Numbered from the stretch's first letter, positions 1-12,949 are shown. The stretch: DNA of 64,000 nt from Nageia nagi (GCA_050084985.1 JBITNC010000001.1:44516001-44580000); one strand, 5' to 3'. Notes: generated by a model not told the origin, from the letters alone. Made by a program: numbers and translations.

Positions 1-315
1 TATTTTGGTCTCTTGCAAGAATCTACATCAATTTTGCACTATAAATAGAGGGCTTTTTCTTTGAAATTACATACCAAAAGTTGAAACAAAGTTATGCTCT
101 AGGATTAGTGTTAGGAGAGGAAGAAATAGGTCTTGTAAGAGAGTTATCTTTATGAATGAGAAAGATCTTAGTTAGTGGATGTAATCCCAGTTGGAGGAAC
201 CTCTTTACATTGGTGTCAATTTGTAAGATTGTTTATGCTTTGAGTGCTAATGTTTAAGAGAGATTTCATATAATCTTGGGCATATAGAAATTGGGTTTTA
301 GTCTTAATTCCATCA
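1..315 (+). mobile_element. Right part of an LTR, diverged relative of copia elements 1 and 2
   Basis: The stretch aligns by eye, in order, with the second half of the LTR at 27673-28166. It has a TATA-like TATAAATAG at 40-48, the phrase about a purine-rich 'gtaagagagtt', the 'gttggaggaacc' block and a terminal CA. It is followed at 318 by a degraded primer-binding site beginning TGGTAT and by a leader start (GGTGTGGAGGTTCC) that matches the one after the intact LTR. The leader similarity fades by about 620. The upstream half lies outside the window. Divergence is much greater than between elements 1 and 2, so it is an older copy or a sister family. No gag or pol follows. Confidence 0.75.
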
Positions 316-3300
316 TTTGGTATTTGATCTTGGTGTGGAGGTTCCACTTCTTCATCCTTGGAGGTCTACCTTCATTCTTGTGAGGTAAAAGGTTTGTGAA
401 AGTATAACCTCCTATCCTTCCCTTTCAATTTTTTGACTATGATACTAACATTGTTGTGATAACTATGTTAGTTGAAAGTTCAATTACTTAGCAAAAATTG
501 CTTCAATAAATATAGTATATTATGATGGCAAATTTTTGTAAAGTTTTAAAAAAATGCAGTTTTTTTTACTTTGCAAGTTTACTTTATTAAAAAAAATAAT
601 AGTTTTAAAATGGAGGGAACCATTTTTTATAGAAAGCATTGTATGCAAAAAAATACATATTAAAATCTTTTTAGTATACATTAAAACAAAAATATAATAG
701 TATTTACTTAAATTAAAGTGGGGGTGCTTAAAAAATGGGAGGATTTATATTAGCATAAGAATTTTTATTTAAAAATATACATCTATTTTTAATGTGGGGG
801 ATTTCCTTTTACTAAGAAGTGTTTTTTTTAACAAAAACATAATAAATTTTTTTCTTTTGAACAATATTTCTTAATATTGAAGATGAACAAATCTTCAAAT
901 CACCCACTATCCTTCACATGATTATATTCTCCTGGATTTCTCTAGTAGCGTCTCACTCTCTTACTCCTTGTTTTAAGCCATTCATTTCATGATTATTTTA
1001 TTTTTTAACCATGTTGCTGCAGTTCCCAGATAGACTTGTGTACCCTACTGAGGGAACAAAAAACCAAGCTTGGAATAGGTTTCTTCTTCCTACAAAATAT
1101 AATTCAACTCGACACACTTGCATTTTTATTATGAAGATATTTTGTTTCGCTTCATATACATATGCTTCAACAGAATCGTTGGACATAGAGCTTAGTGAAA
1201 ATAAGGTTCACTATTGTAAGATTAATCCATCAAAAGAGTTTCAAAAACAACATTTATGTAGTTAATTTTGGTTCTATTTCATTTTTGTTTGTAATTCGGT
1301 TCAAACATTTATTATTAAAAAAAAGTTACAAAGTTTATGAAGAAAGGAGCCCAGAATAGTAGATATCTATAACCTGAAGGGACTTTGAGAGTAAGAGCGC
1401 TCAAACTATACATATTACTCCATCATTTCAATCTACAGAATATTGCTATAAAGGACTAATAAAAAGCACCAACCAAAGGGTTCTATTCTTAGCTTTAAAT
1501 CTAACAATCAAATGGTAGAGTGAATGTTTAATTTCCACAAGCATTCTTGTGCGCTACAGGAATTGAATAAAGCAAAAAATTCTCATCACGTAATTGTTGG
1601 ATATATTATAAGATGCCAGCTGTGGAACAAAGGACAAACCTCTATGATTTGAAATGAATATGTTAAACTAGGAACAAAGGGAACAAGTAAGGCTTAAGCA
1701 TACTAGCTTGACATTTCATAAATTATATATTTTCATTCTTAATCGACTGAAAAAATTATAATTTATTTTCTTAAAGCAAGAAAGAAAGAAATTTTATTAA
1801 CAAGATCGAGAGTTATCTATAAGACGATTGTAGAAAGTACATTGTAGCATTCTTAGTGAGATTTATACATAGAACATTCTGTGATATACAAAATTATTCT
1901 CCCAGACCAAATTGAGAAAGACAAGTCCATGGCACGCGATATACATCACAGAATGGTGTGCTGGATGGAGTATCACCTGATCTGGACAAAACGATGGTGC
2001 TGTGATTTTGTAGTTGACAGATAGTTGGAGATTAGAGAGCTGGACTAAATGATGGAGAATAATGACAGAATTAATTTTTATAATGTTATTTGTATTATTG
2101 TTGGGTAAAATATTTTTATGATGTTGTTGCGTATGATAAAAGAGTGTGTGTAATGCCTGTGGGAAATCTGAGATCTCTCAAATGCTCAAATGGCATACAT
2201 ATAGAGGTGGTAATGCCTGAAGAGAACTCAAGGGGTACTTCGGTTGTTGTAATCATTTCATTATAGTGAGAGTACAGTGAGGTGTCAAGATTGTTGTATA
2301 GTTCTTCTTTATTGTATTTTATAATTGCTAAATTAATGGAATTACATTGTTGGTGTTTCTCTTGAGATGTAGTTCAACACATGGTTCACATGGTTTTTGT
2401 GTTCTTTATTTGCATGTTTGTGTTTTTCTTTCATTTAATTGTGTTCACACATTAATCCATGAGGTTAAATCCCAACATTTTCATAGGTTAATATTTTGCT
2501 TTTATATGAATGAATGGTACAAGCAAAATGATAAATTTTGAGTTCAAAAAACCTTTAAAACTTAAGAATATTGGGAAGGATTAAATTAAGATAATTTTAA
2601 TAGAAGGCAAGGAGAAAAACATCCATAAAAGATCTAATACTTCAAATAAACATGTGGGAATTAAAAGTCCACCTTAATCTATTATTATGCTAAATGTAAT
2701 GTATCCATTCTCTCTTTTAAAGTTTTGTGAAATTGTCTTGTTATATGTCATGCTTATGTACTATCTTAGATGCTTATGTCGAATAGAAAAAAAGAGTGGT
2801 CTCAACTTTGTTTGAAATACTTTAATTAGTTCCAATTACAATATAATAAGTCTAGTATAATAAGTCCAGGTTGGAAATGATCATTTGTTAGACCTTAAAC
2901 AGCATAAGGAAGTTCTCATTTTAAATCTCATGACACAAATGTTTAGATTATAACTACTATAATTCATTGTATATTAATCAATATTAGATATTTCTTTATA
3001 ATAATTTCAATTTTTCATTACATGAGATATTTCAAAATAATGCACATCCTATGTTCCAAAAGAAATTGTATAGTTAATTAAATACTGATTCATTTATTAA
3101 ATGCTTGTAGATTTTCTCATGTTGAATAGAAAAACCTTCATAGACATATTCAAGCTCATATGATTACATTGATCTTATTTAACTTTCTATTTTATTAAAT
3201 TTGTTTTTCACATTTAAATATAAGAATAATCAAAATTTTAAAAGATTCATCCAAAATTTACTTCTCAATTTGATAGTCTATAGATATATGAAAGAAGATT

Positions 3301-3350
3301 GATCTCAAAATAATTACCAAAATATTGAAGCTGCAAATAAAAAGTTGACA
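316..3350. other. Leader remnant and intergenic DNA, no recognisable gene
   Basis: The first 300 bases continue the leader of the truncated LTR element at the left edge. From about 620 to 3350 I see AT-rich sequence with short open frames only. An 84-codon plus-strand frame at 1011-1265 follows a pyrimidine-rich stretch ending in a splice-acceptor-like CTGCAG, so it could be a stranded exon, but I recognise no family. No terminal repeats or domain motifs were found. Confidence 0.5.
1011..1265 (+). CDS. Unrecognised 84-codon open frame, possible stranded exon
   Basis: An open frame of 84 codons starts at an ATG and ends at TAG. The sequence before residue 5 (…TTGCTGCAG) looks like a plant 3' splice site after a T-rich tract, so the true coding part may begin there with FPDRLVYPTEGTKNQAWNR. 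The composition of the first 35 residues looks protein-like, with several W, R, P and charged residues; the rest is less convincing. I do not recognise a domain. No matching upstream exon or downstream splice donor is obvious. It may equally be a chance frame in AT-rich DNA. Confidence 0.2.
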   Translation: MLLQFPDRLVYPTEGTKNQAWNRFLLPTKYNSTRHTCIFIMKIFCFASYTYASTESLDIELSENKVHYCKINPSKEFQKQHLCS

Positions 3351-3379
3351 AAACAATAATATAAATCACAAAAAAATAA

Positions 3380-3670
3380 ATGAAACATATCAAAATCCAA
3401 AAAAAATAATAACATATTAAAAACTAAAAAAAAAAATTAAAACATATCAAAATCCAAAAAAAAAATCAAAAACATATCAAAAATCCAAAAAAAAATCAAA
3501 ATATATCATAAATTAAAATATATCAAAAATCAAAATAAATCAACAATCCACAAAAAATCAATATATATCTAAAATTTATAAAAAGTCAAATATATCAAAA
3601 TTTCAAAAAAAAAAATCAAAATATATGAAAATCCAAAAAAATTCTAAATATGTCAAAAAGCCAAAATATC
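3380..3670. repeat. A-rich low-complexity tandem array
   Basis: The array consists of imperfect units of the kind 'catatcaaaatccaaaaaaa', with many 'atatatcaaaa' variants repeated about a dozen times. The same array, further altered, is present in the other duplicate at 15045-15310. There it has acquired a long (AT)n run. Confidence 0.7.
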
Positions 3671-4693
3671 ATACCTTTATATTTTTCTTTATAAAAGCAT
3701 AAATGTCTTCCCCCAACTACTAACAATATTTTACAACTATAACCTCCATAATAATAATTGTATTCGTCCATTTGTATTAAACTGAACTCTTAAATTTATT
3801 GTTTAAAAAGATTTTATCATTACTTAAAACTTAGATCTATTATATCTCGATCAACACAACCAAGTGATGTCATGACTACAACAATTATCATCTTACACTC
3901 AATACAAATCATTCAAGTCTGCACAGTTTTAATAATCATAATACAAAAAAAAAAAATACTATCCTTTCCTGAAATGTTGTAATGCCTGCATCATTTAAAC
4001 AATTTCAATACATGCAAGCAAATATTCAATGAAAACGGTATGTGCAAGAGTTCAAATAATAGCTTAAATGAAGCAGAAAGACGCTGATTGCAGAAGATGG
4101 AATGGATGCATGCAATGCTCTAAAAACATACAGTTGATATGCATGCAACAAAATGAGAACATTTAATGGAACAATATAAGCTCAGCTAAGAATTTAGTGG
4201 ATTAGTTTATATGCAGGCCGTAATTCGAAGGATACAGCTAAATTACTGTACACATTCCTTCCATCAAATGTATTTAGCAAATCCAATATTAGTCCCATAC
4301 ATATATTACAGACCTGTGTAAAATGTATATTAGGGATATTTCAGATCCTAAATAAACAAAACCCCATATAGATTATAGGGAGCCACAATACAATTGGTAA
4401 CCTAGCAATTAAGCTTGCCTGCCTACAGTGGATAAGAAACTGTTGTGTTGTTTTATTAAAGCCAAAACATTATTTTCATAAGATTTCTGAATATCCCCAA
4501 AAAAGAAAAAAACATGCCGGTAGATAATGAAAAAATATGATGGTTCTTCCTTCCATACGAAGCACTAAGCGCATTCGGCATTCCAAAATGTTCCCCCTAA
4601 TCAGCATTATAACAAAAGTTACTAACGAAATAAACAAGAAAACAGCTCCTTACAAAATTAGGGTTGAATATTCAGAGAAAACCCTAACTGTAG

Positions 4694-5313
4694 TCATGCC
4701 AAGGAGACATCCAAATACAGATGGTCCAAACCCTGGAAGAGGGCATTCTGAAGGTCCCTATTATCAGCCATGGGAACCACGTTACCATCCTTGTTTGTGC
4801 AAGTAATCGCCAGTTGTACGTTGCGGTCCACTTGGAACTGCTTGCAAATTGTACCTTTCAATCTCCTCAATGACTTCAGAGGTTTGCCAAAATCTTTTCG
4901 GCTTGACTGCCGCAGCATTGTGCCATTTAATCCCCCTCATAATTAAAAGATCCCAAGTAATTTCCCTGATGATCATTGGGCATAGAAATCTGTGACACAT
5001 CAAGTTGCAGAGTCTTTGGGCCACAGAAAAGAAGCGCTAACCGGAGTTGGGTTTCATCATCCACTATGATGTCGGTACCGTTTTCGTTCTTGTGGGTAAT
5101 CCTCAGCATTGCTTTGGAGTTCAAGTTATACCTACGGCGAATAGAGGGTATGTACTTGCCCTCCTTGATGGGAAAACACAAGGAAAAGCTTCACGTCCTG
5201 CAATTTCACTTGCGAGAAACACCAAAAAAAAAAAAGGTTTAAAAACACTTGAATCGTTTTTCCTTTTTCCAGGCATAATAATCAAATTTGGTTACCGTCG
5301 GCTTCTATGACAT
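4694..5313 (-). pseudogene. Broken plant gene with two tandem PB1-type domains (copy A)
   Basis: On the minus strand an ATG at 5313 opens a short exon whose third codon is TAG, where copy B has CAG. A possible GT donor (about 5295) leads through a T-rich stretch to a damaged acceptor near 5213; copy B reads CCCAG|GTG and this copy CGCAAGTG. Next come a PB1-like start (VKLQDVKLFLVF), a frame break, then residues RITHKNENGTDIIVDDETQL, which fit the acidic OPCA signature of PB1 domains, up to a stop near 4927. A second PB1-like unit in another frame (4918-4694) holds TNKDGNVVPMADNRDLQNAL. PB1 domains mediate heterodimer binding in plant kinases, NBR1-like receptors and transcription factors; I cannot say which parent gene this was. 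The stop, lost acceptor and shifts make it a pseudogene. Confidence 0.6.
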
Positions 5314-5358
5314 CTTAAGAGTGCAGAGCTGAGATGCTGAAACCTCCGAAGAACAAAC

Positions 5359-5366
5359 TAGGGTTT
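5359..5366 (-). promoter_or_regulatory. Telo-box (AAACCCTA) upstream of PB1 gene copy A
   Basis: The minus strand reads AAACCCTA about 50 bases before the first ATG of the PB1 remnant. Telo-boxes are common in 5' regions of plant genes expressed in dividing cells. Copy B keeps a damaged version (CCCTAAGCCCTA) at the equivalent place. This supports the minus-strand direction of the gene. Confidence 0.45.
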
Positions 5367-5959
5367 AAGGGTATGAGGGGCTTATTGCAGAAGACAAAGC
5401 CTTCTAATGCTAGGGTGAACGAATTTGGTCTCTTAGTAGTCGTTTATATAATATAAGGGATGGGATGGAGATGGCTAAATGAACGGGTTGGACTCATTCT
5501 GCTTTTTGTGTTTATTTAAAAGCATCTCCATCTTAAATGAAGGAGGGTACTCTAGATAATTACTGACATATTTGTTCTTGTTATTTATTTGTTTAGATAA
5601 TCATCTTTATTTTATTTTATTTTTTACTTATTATCTTATAAATTTACTTTTAATATATATTTTGTATTTTTATCATATATTTTTTATTTGTATTTATAGA
5701 AGAATTTTCATTCACCTATTCAAGAGGTTTCAATTTATTTGTTTGCCTCTATAATTTTGTTTTGCTAAGATACAATCAGGTTTTGTCATCCACTTAGAAT
5801 TTGTGATCAAATTTGTACTGGTCATGTCTCATTTGTATTTAACTTGTTTTGTTTTCGATTGCTCCTATTAGGTGAACTTATCATAAGAACAATTTTGTAA
5901 TGAACCAATTCATTCTTCAATACCATATTATGCATATCCCAAAATTTTAAACTTTTCAT

Positions 5960-8403
5960 ATTTAACAAACACAAGAGGAAAGAAGCTTCAAAGGATCACT
6001 TGAGAATATTCAAATATGAATGTTATCTTATCAACAACATTGATCCCCTCATGTTAAGAACTTTTCCCATGATATTGATTTATCAAGCCTTTGAATGGTA
6101 TAATAAATTTCCTCAAAATTCCATTTTTTTGCATTTGAATACTTGGAAAATCTCTTCCTCAACCATGTTTCAATCAATATAAAGAAGAAGACCACTCTAA
6201 GTGGCCTTTACAATCTTAAACAATTTGAAGATGAATGCATCATTGATTATGTTACACATTAGAGATCAATGGTCCCTGTATTGTTATTTCCTATTCCTTA
6301 ATATAAATGAACACATATATTTACCAAAAGTTATCATAAATATATCTCTAACAATCTCTAAAGATAATAACTATCTTCATTTGAGGAAGCTATTCAAATC
6401 ACTAAAAAGAATTGAAGATGTCCACATCCAAAATGGTGACCTTAAACTTAGAAAAAAGTAAGATTATCAAAAGAAAAAGAATGAATAATCATATCCCAAC
6501 CCACCTCAACCAAAAGCCAACCAAGTAGTCTTAAGCCAATCATCTACAACATCACATCATCCACCAAATCATTATCCAATCCAAAAAATAGTCTCAAAAT
6601 CAAGAACTTCAACTAAGACTAAGGGTCTTAAGAACAAAAAGAGAGTATACTCCTCTTCCTAAGTCATTAACAAGAGTATTTCAAACATGCTTGAATGCTA
6701 GTCTAATTGCCTTACTCAAAATCAAAGAAGAAGACCCTAATATCCCAAAATTTGTTTGGTTTAAGGAAAATTAATATTGTCCATTCTATCAAATAAAAGA
6801 TCACAAAACAAATAAATGTAGGCACTAGAAGAATGTTGTTCAAGATCTACTTGAAAGAAGTGATCTTGCAATTGATAATCTTCTAGCCTTATCTAATCAA
6901 AACCTACAAGCCTATAAAGATCCACTAACTCATAATATTCAACCATAAACAACATAATCAAATCAATTCAATCTTGTGAATCCTTTTGGAACTCATATTT
7001 TTATTAGCATGATTCATATTTTCATAAGGGGATAAAAATAATCTAACAAATTGATCACCCCATCAAGATCAACCTCATGCCAATCAACCATCCACATCTT
7101 GAAGATCAATTACTCCTCTACGTAGACCTATTATCACTATTAAAGCTATAATCATATCAAATTAAATGATACCCCATAAAAATATCCATATAAGATCTAC
7201 TTCAAACATTTAAGGTACATAGAGATGCACTTATAAAAGTTCTTCAATTAATAGAAGTACAATTTTAATTAGAAACCAATGCCTTTAATAATTTTGTTGG
7301 GAACATAAATTCATGTCAATCTTGGGCCATTACATTTTATGAAAATAATATTTGAGAAGTGGAATTACTTGGACTTGATCCACCAAGTTATTCATCATTG
7401 CCAAAATCAATGAACAACCTTTCAAAAGAGTCTTAATTGATAAAGGGTTAAGTCTTAATATCATATCATCTTTTGTATTACAACATCTAAACATACCACA
7501 ATATCATCTATCATCATCCAACCCACACTAAAAGCATTAAATGATTCCATATGTACTATCTTGGGTACAATTATTTTACCAATCATTGTTGGAGCTCATA
7601 CATTACACATTGTATTAGGTTATTGAAGGAGACATGCGATATAATGTTCAAATATTACAATAACATATAATCCATTTATGACACAATCCTTTCATCCACA
7701 TTTCTTCTACTCAATTATAATCTACAATCATCCACACCTCACTCATGATAATACACAACACATAATCCTTCCACATCCACCAATAATACTAATATTGTTT
7801 CAACACCCAATGATGATTCTTCTACCTCATAATCTTGTAATAAAACCATCATCGATTACACATACTCCCATGTAGGTGAATACCAAGCACATTATCAATC
7901 TTTTATTTTACCCATAATTCTAAAAATGAAAGATATAGGATTCCTTAAACAAACCATCACACCTAATAGTCAAACATCATGTGTCCTATAAGAGATGTCT
8001 ACATCAAATGTTATTGCATCATTACATCAATCTTTTGATTAACAACATGCAAATAAGGGCTATGATGTTGAAAAATACATGCAAAAATATAAGGATTTCC
8101 ATGCTTTTGATCTCAATAATTATAATCCATTTATAAAATACGCTTAGGATTCCAAAAGAAACCCCTCGTTATTACTGTATCATCAAAATAAATTCAATCA
8201 CTTAGATCTCTCACTAGCCAACATATTTTATGTTAACACCATTTTTCATGATACCTCTCTATAATATATGTATCATCCATCCATTACATCCTTCTCTATA
8301 ATTGATAATCCACTTTTTTTATGAAACCAACCTTAAATCCTTCACCATATTTTATAATTCTATATTTGAGCCCTTAACATCCTTCAACTCTCCCATCCAT
8401 ACT
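5960..8403 (+). pseudogene. Very old Ty3/gypsy remnant: gag, zinc knuckle, protease tail
   Basis: Plus-strand fragments in several frames carry gypsy features in the right order. At 5990-6180 a gag segment has the arrangement FPMILIYQAFEWYNKFPQNSI, like the 'F.. L...A..WY..L..GSI' core of Tat-type gag. Near 6775-6820 there is C-x7-H-x4-C (CPFYQIKDHKTNKC), the usual single zinc knuckle of this lineage. Around 7530-7625, KALNDSICTILGTIILPI resembles the region after the protease active site (A.D.....IG.I.LP). RT and integrase are not recognisable. The right part was separated by the LARD-like element at 8404-14379; the target sequence resumes at 14385. It is decayed beyond function. Confidence 0.6.
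8399..8403. repeat. Target-site duplication ATACT, left copy
   Basis: ATACT directly precedes the LTR start TGTGATATCC at 8404 and recurs at 14380-14384 directly after the right LTR. A matching 5-bp duplication is what LTR-retrotransposon integrase leaves, and it fixes both ends of the element. Confidence 0.85.
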
Positions 8404-9848
8404 TGTGATATCCCCAATCTGGTAGGACATACTCAAATGTGCCCTAGGAGAGGGACATTTTGTTTTTAGCTCCAAATCTACCTAAATAAGCTCAAAATTA
8501 TATAAAAAACCTAACATATATATAATTATTGAGAATTTAGTAATTAATAACCAAAAAATATCAAGGAAATCCAATGTCTATCTATTATGATCAAATTCAA
8601 CTTTGAATATATATATATATATATATATATATCTCCAATAATCCAACATTGTAATTAGGGTTGAAAAATAAGAATTAAGCAATGCAATAACTACTCTTGA
8701 TCTAACATCCAAGCACAATGAGACACATAGAAAATTGAGATAGCAAAATATAATTATATTTTTTAAATAAAGAGTAGCTAATTATAATATATCTTTATCT
8801 ACCTAAGGAGCTTGTACCAAGACTTCCTCTAATAGGATTACATTGGATGGCTCCAGGGCCTCACTAATCATAGCATAAGCAAATCAAAGTTCAAGATATC
8901 CCAATAGCTTTCATGATGAAACTGACAGTCTTCCTCTTAATATGGCTAGAGTAAGCTTAAGGCTAACCTCCTATAACCTCAAGACCTCAAATGCAGGTTA
9001 CCCTATAAGTACTGAAGATAGAGCTCTCACACTCGATCCAATAAAAGGGGGTTTATAATCAATAATCATATACTTTAGAATGTATAAGATTCCTCCTTTT
9101 ATATGTGATATAATCTCTTTTCTAATCTTACATTGAGATGATCCAACACTAGGCAGATGTGATCTGTATGCTCATGTTATCATTATCTAAGATGGCAATC
9201 CTTGATATAGGTGATATCACTTCTAACAGTCCAAAAGTGTAATGTCCAAGTGGTGATGATGTTGTTACATGCCTTGGGATCAGTATCAAGTGTCCAACAT
9301 CAGAGATAAATGATTTGGGATCTTGGGATACCTGATCCTCTAATGTGGGGTGAATTTATCTATAAATATCTAACATCTAGGCTTGGGAGCTTTTCATTGA
9401 TCTTGAGATGCCAAATTCCTTCTTATAGTGCCATGTCCAAGCCTAACTACTCTTTAAATACCTCATAATTAGTGCAATCACCTAGGGGAATGCTCTACCT
9501 TGAAGAGGGGATAACAAATGACTAGAGATACATCTAATGCCAATATTACAACTATTAAGGATAAAAGCATGCAACACCTCATTTAAAGAGACTAATATTA
9601 CATTTACAAATATAATTACCTTGGTGTCATAAATACATCTTTATTGGTATTTTAAGTATTTAACTAAATGCAATAAATAAATAAAAAAGAATCATTATTC
9701 CATAATTAGAGCATTTAAATAAGTATTTAAGTGAAACTTACAATAATTGATCAAAAATTTAAAAAAATATATAAAATCACACCTAAACTAATATTCCCAT
9801 TCATTAAAGGTGAAATGAGTAAAACATGATAAAAATAGGTATATTACA
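8404..9848 (-). repeat. 3' LTR of the LARD-like element
   Basis: It starts TGTGATATCCCCAATCT and ends ATTACA. It aligns along its length with 12950-14379, including the blocks about 'gggggtttataatca' (9046/13574) and 'ctaataccaatattacaactat'. It contains an (AT)n run at 8607-8632 that the partner LTR lacks. A purine-rich tract expected just inside (right of 9848, read on the minus strand) is only weakly preserved. Confidence 0.88.
8607..8632. repeat. (AT)n microsatellite in one LTR only
   Basis: The run has about 13 AT units. The corresponding place in the partner LTR (about 13155) reads a short non-repetitive 'catgcaaaatatct', so the run expanded after insertion. Confidence 0.85.
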
Positions 9849-12800
9849 AGTTCATCGCTTCCAAATTACTTTTATGTAAGCAATTCAGAATATCCATAGC
9901 TATAATAGAGTCTTCTTGATCCTCTTCTCCTTCATCATGGCTAAACTTTATGGTGAATCTAGAATTAAAGAAATCTATCTCTTCTTCTTCTTTGGTCCAT
10001 GGTACGTGTTTTAAGCCTACAAACTCTTGTTCTTTGAGATTCCAAAATGTATCCAAACTTGAACCCTCCTTCCAATCAACTTGCAGTTCTATAAAAAGAG
10101 GTAGCAACTAAGGGTCTATCCTAAGCATTAAGATTGTAGTTATAGGCCACAATATCTCAACAAATGCATCCATATTTACAAGACTAGATGAAATATTGTA
10201 AGACATCAAATTCTCAATAGTCCTCATACATATGTTCCTATTAATGAATTATTAGCTTTATTTGTACTCATAATTCTAAATTTGAATGGCATTATTTAAT
10301 TCTTAAGATTACCTTTGGAGGTGATACAAAATATCTTCATAAATCTTATTTTTCCCATAGCAGTCCCAACCTTTTTATGTAATAAATTCCTATAGTATGA
10401 AACTTCAAATAGGAATAAGAATTTGCTTTTAGTCATGATGATAGGGTTAATCCATACCTCCTATATTAATGATTCATCCTCTTCATCAACTTCAACCAAT
10501 TTTTTGTATGCATCATCATTATGAATAGAATCAGTTCCCTTATCATGCTCACAAATGAGATCATTCTCACTTTGATCTCCTTTATATGATTGATAAATAA
10601 CTATAAAGGTCTCTTCTTATTCCACAAATGGCTTAATATTCTCTTTACACTATCTAATCACATTGTTAACCAACTCATGGGCAACAAGAGAAGTAACCAA
10701 GTCTTATTTCCAAAAATCCAAAAATGTAGATATAAGTGGTTGGTAAGTGAAATAATTTTCATCTATGCTAAAGGCTATAATATCTCTCATGGTTGTAATG
10801 ATATTATCAATATGCACTTCCCTTACCAAAGTAATATAATACTAAAATATTATGTAAATAATTCATTCATGCTCAATTCTAGCATGATGTTGCCCATTTT
10901 AAGTTTTGTAAATATCCCAATCATAGAAATCCTCTTAGAGAATATGGGACTTATGATTTCTTCAAATTTTTTGAAACCATCAATCACAAGTTGAAACATC
11001 TTCCTCAATGTATTATCATCATATGGGGATTTCGATGGCAATCTTACCATGTACATGTAATCTTCTAGTTTTTCTAAGGTGGAGTGAATCTCATCCGAAA
11101 TCTAAAATAAGAGTCCCAAATTTCTTTCTACTTTCATGATTATCTCCATCAATTTTTTCCCACTTGAGAATACCATGGTCTATGTGGAAACTCTAAAAAT
11201 TATCTCAAACTTGATGAACTATATCCAAGCTGAATATAGACTTCTCAAAGTTGGAGATTACACTCAAAAAATATGAAGAAGCTTCCAAAGAGTGGATGAA
11301 CCTCTTAAAGTTGAAGATGAGTCGATGTGAGCCTCTTAGAAGCCCAATGACTCTTCCCAAAGCTAAAAGTTCTTTTTTTGCATTCAAACTAAAAATACCT
11401 TATCACTGCTATTTTTAATTTTCTTATCAAATTAAAATAAATAAAATTCCTTATAACACCTAAGAATAAAATAAATATTTTTCTCTTTTTATTCTTTTCA
11501 TTTCTACAAAAAATAAAATATAAATTACTCAAACCTCAATGGAGAATTAATCCTCAAACCTATGGGATATGGGCCCAAATAACTTTGAATAAGTCTATAG
11601 CACAATCAAGAAAGAATCTTAGACATCTAATATCTAATACAAAAATTTCCATAGGCTCATAGTAAATTGAGCCTTATATACTTCTAACATCTCACTTCCA
11701 ACTTCAGATCCTAAACATTGCAGCAAGATTTTCCTAACATCTCCTTCTTAGGCCTCCATGGTGTAGATACAATAATGAAATTTAATCAATAACAACAAAT
11801 TGACTCTCTTCCTCCTTAATGACCTCCTTGTAGTAATTCAAAACTCCCAATCTCCAAGCAAATTTAGGCCAAGATGTCTAATGACCCTACGAAGTCTATC
11901 AATTCTCAAACTCCATGATGTAATACCTGTAATATAATGTTACTTATGATGTAGATATAATGCCAAAATTGGCCTCAGCAAGCCAACATCTATCTTCCAA
12001 AGTCTTCAAAATGCAACAAAGTGCTTCAAATATTCCTAGAATCCTAACATTTAGCCTCAAATTGCTATACAATACCAAATGAACCTTAAGGTCTATCCCA
12101 AAATACCATGTTCACCTAAATATAGCTTTGAAATATAGATCAAACTTTAAAAACTCCTTCAGTATACTAATGTTTGGTCAGAAATAGTCTTGAAATGTAG
12201 TATAGACCCTAGAATTCTTCTAGTAAGTGAATTTCCTCCTTAAGTTGGTCCCAAAATAAAAAGCAAAGCTCTAAAATGACCTTAGAATCTCAATGCTCGG
12301 ATTTAGGTGGATCAAAAATGCAACAATCATAAAAAATGTCTTTTATAATACCAACATCTAACCTAAGATGGATTCAAAAAGCTAACATATAGCTCTAGAT
12401 GAGCTCAAAATGACACACTACCTTAGATTTAGGCCTCTCTTTCCCAAGCAAACCACTTCTTCACTCCTCAATGAACTTCAAAACTTGATGGAAAAAAATT
12501 AAAACTTTTTGAGATTACCTTTCATCAAGTTGGATGAACCTCCTTGAAGCTGTAAAATTCAAATTTATGGTTAATTAGGGTTTAATAAACTACCAAAAGA
12601 TGGGATTTAACCTTCTAGACTACCAATGTCTCACTCCTAATGTCTAGATCTAACAAGTTCAACTCAAAAATTCCACTATGAGCTCTAGTTGATACCACTA
12701 TGATGCTAATTTTATATCTTCTTGTAAGATGATAAGATCTCCTCAATAACTCCTCCTTACCCAACAACAAGGGAAATATATTCTCCAACAACAACACTCT

Positions 12801-12949
12801 AACAGGATAGAGAGATCTCCTTCACTCCTTAGCAATTCTTACCTACCAACTAGGGAAAGATTCTAGTTTCTCAACTCAAATCATAAAATCCTCTATGTGT
12901 GATGCCCTTGATTATAGCAAGATGGTAGAATCAAGGCTCTTATACCACT
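9849..12949 (-). other. Interior of the LARD-like element with decayed minus-strand frames
   Basis: The minus strand holds several short open frames (87 codons ending at 9844; 68 codons at 11056-10850; 60 codons at 11387-11205 and at 12797-12615). The 11056-10850 frame (…KMFQLVIDGFKKFEEIISP…) and its neighbours look protein-like in composition and may be remains of one longer reading frame. I recognise no retroviral domain. They could descend from an element-specific or captured gene, or be noise. Confidence 0.4.
12935..12947 (-). other. Primer-binding site of the LARD-like element
   Basis: The minus strand reads TGGTATAAGAGCC, two bases inside the LTR end. It is one substitution from the plant initiator tRNA-Met complement TGGTATCAGAGCC. 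This sets the orientation of the element. Confidence 0.85.

Larger units (their letters stand above)
3350..5750. repeat. Duplicated block, copy A (with PB1 gene remnant)
   Basis: This block matches 15040-16800 in the same orientation and order. The matching parts are an A-rich stretch built from 'atcaaaatatatcaaaaatcc' variants (3380-3670), the sequence before and after 'cttagatctattatatct' (about 3830), the minus-strand PB1 gene (4925-5420), and a T-rich end with 'ttgttcttg(c/t)tatttatt' (about 5570-5700). Copy A alone contains about 985 bases (roughly 3950-4930) that copy B lacks. Substitutions and small indels are frequent, so the duplication is old. Confidence 0.8.

Noticed and set aside
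3380-3670. A-rich array with spaced 'atcaaa' words as a possible CRISPR-like array
   Set aside because: Units vary in length, there are no unique spacers, and the context is plant repeat DNA; it is a low-complexity tandem repeat.
5340-5370. Telomere-like CCCTAAACCCTA as an interstitial telomere
   Set aside because: It is only one to two units and sits just upstream of the PB1 gene start in both copies, so a telo-box is the simpler reading.
10590-10994. 134-codon plus-strand open frame in the LARD-like element
   Set aside because: It is antisense to the element and opposite more protein-like minus-strand pieces; composition is I/N/S-rich as expected from AT-rich non-coding DNA.
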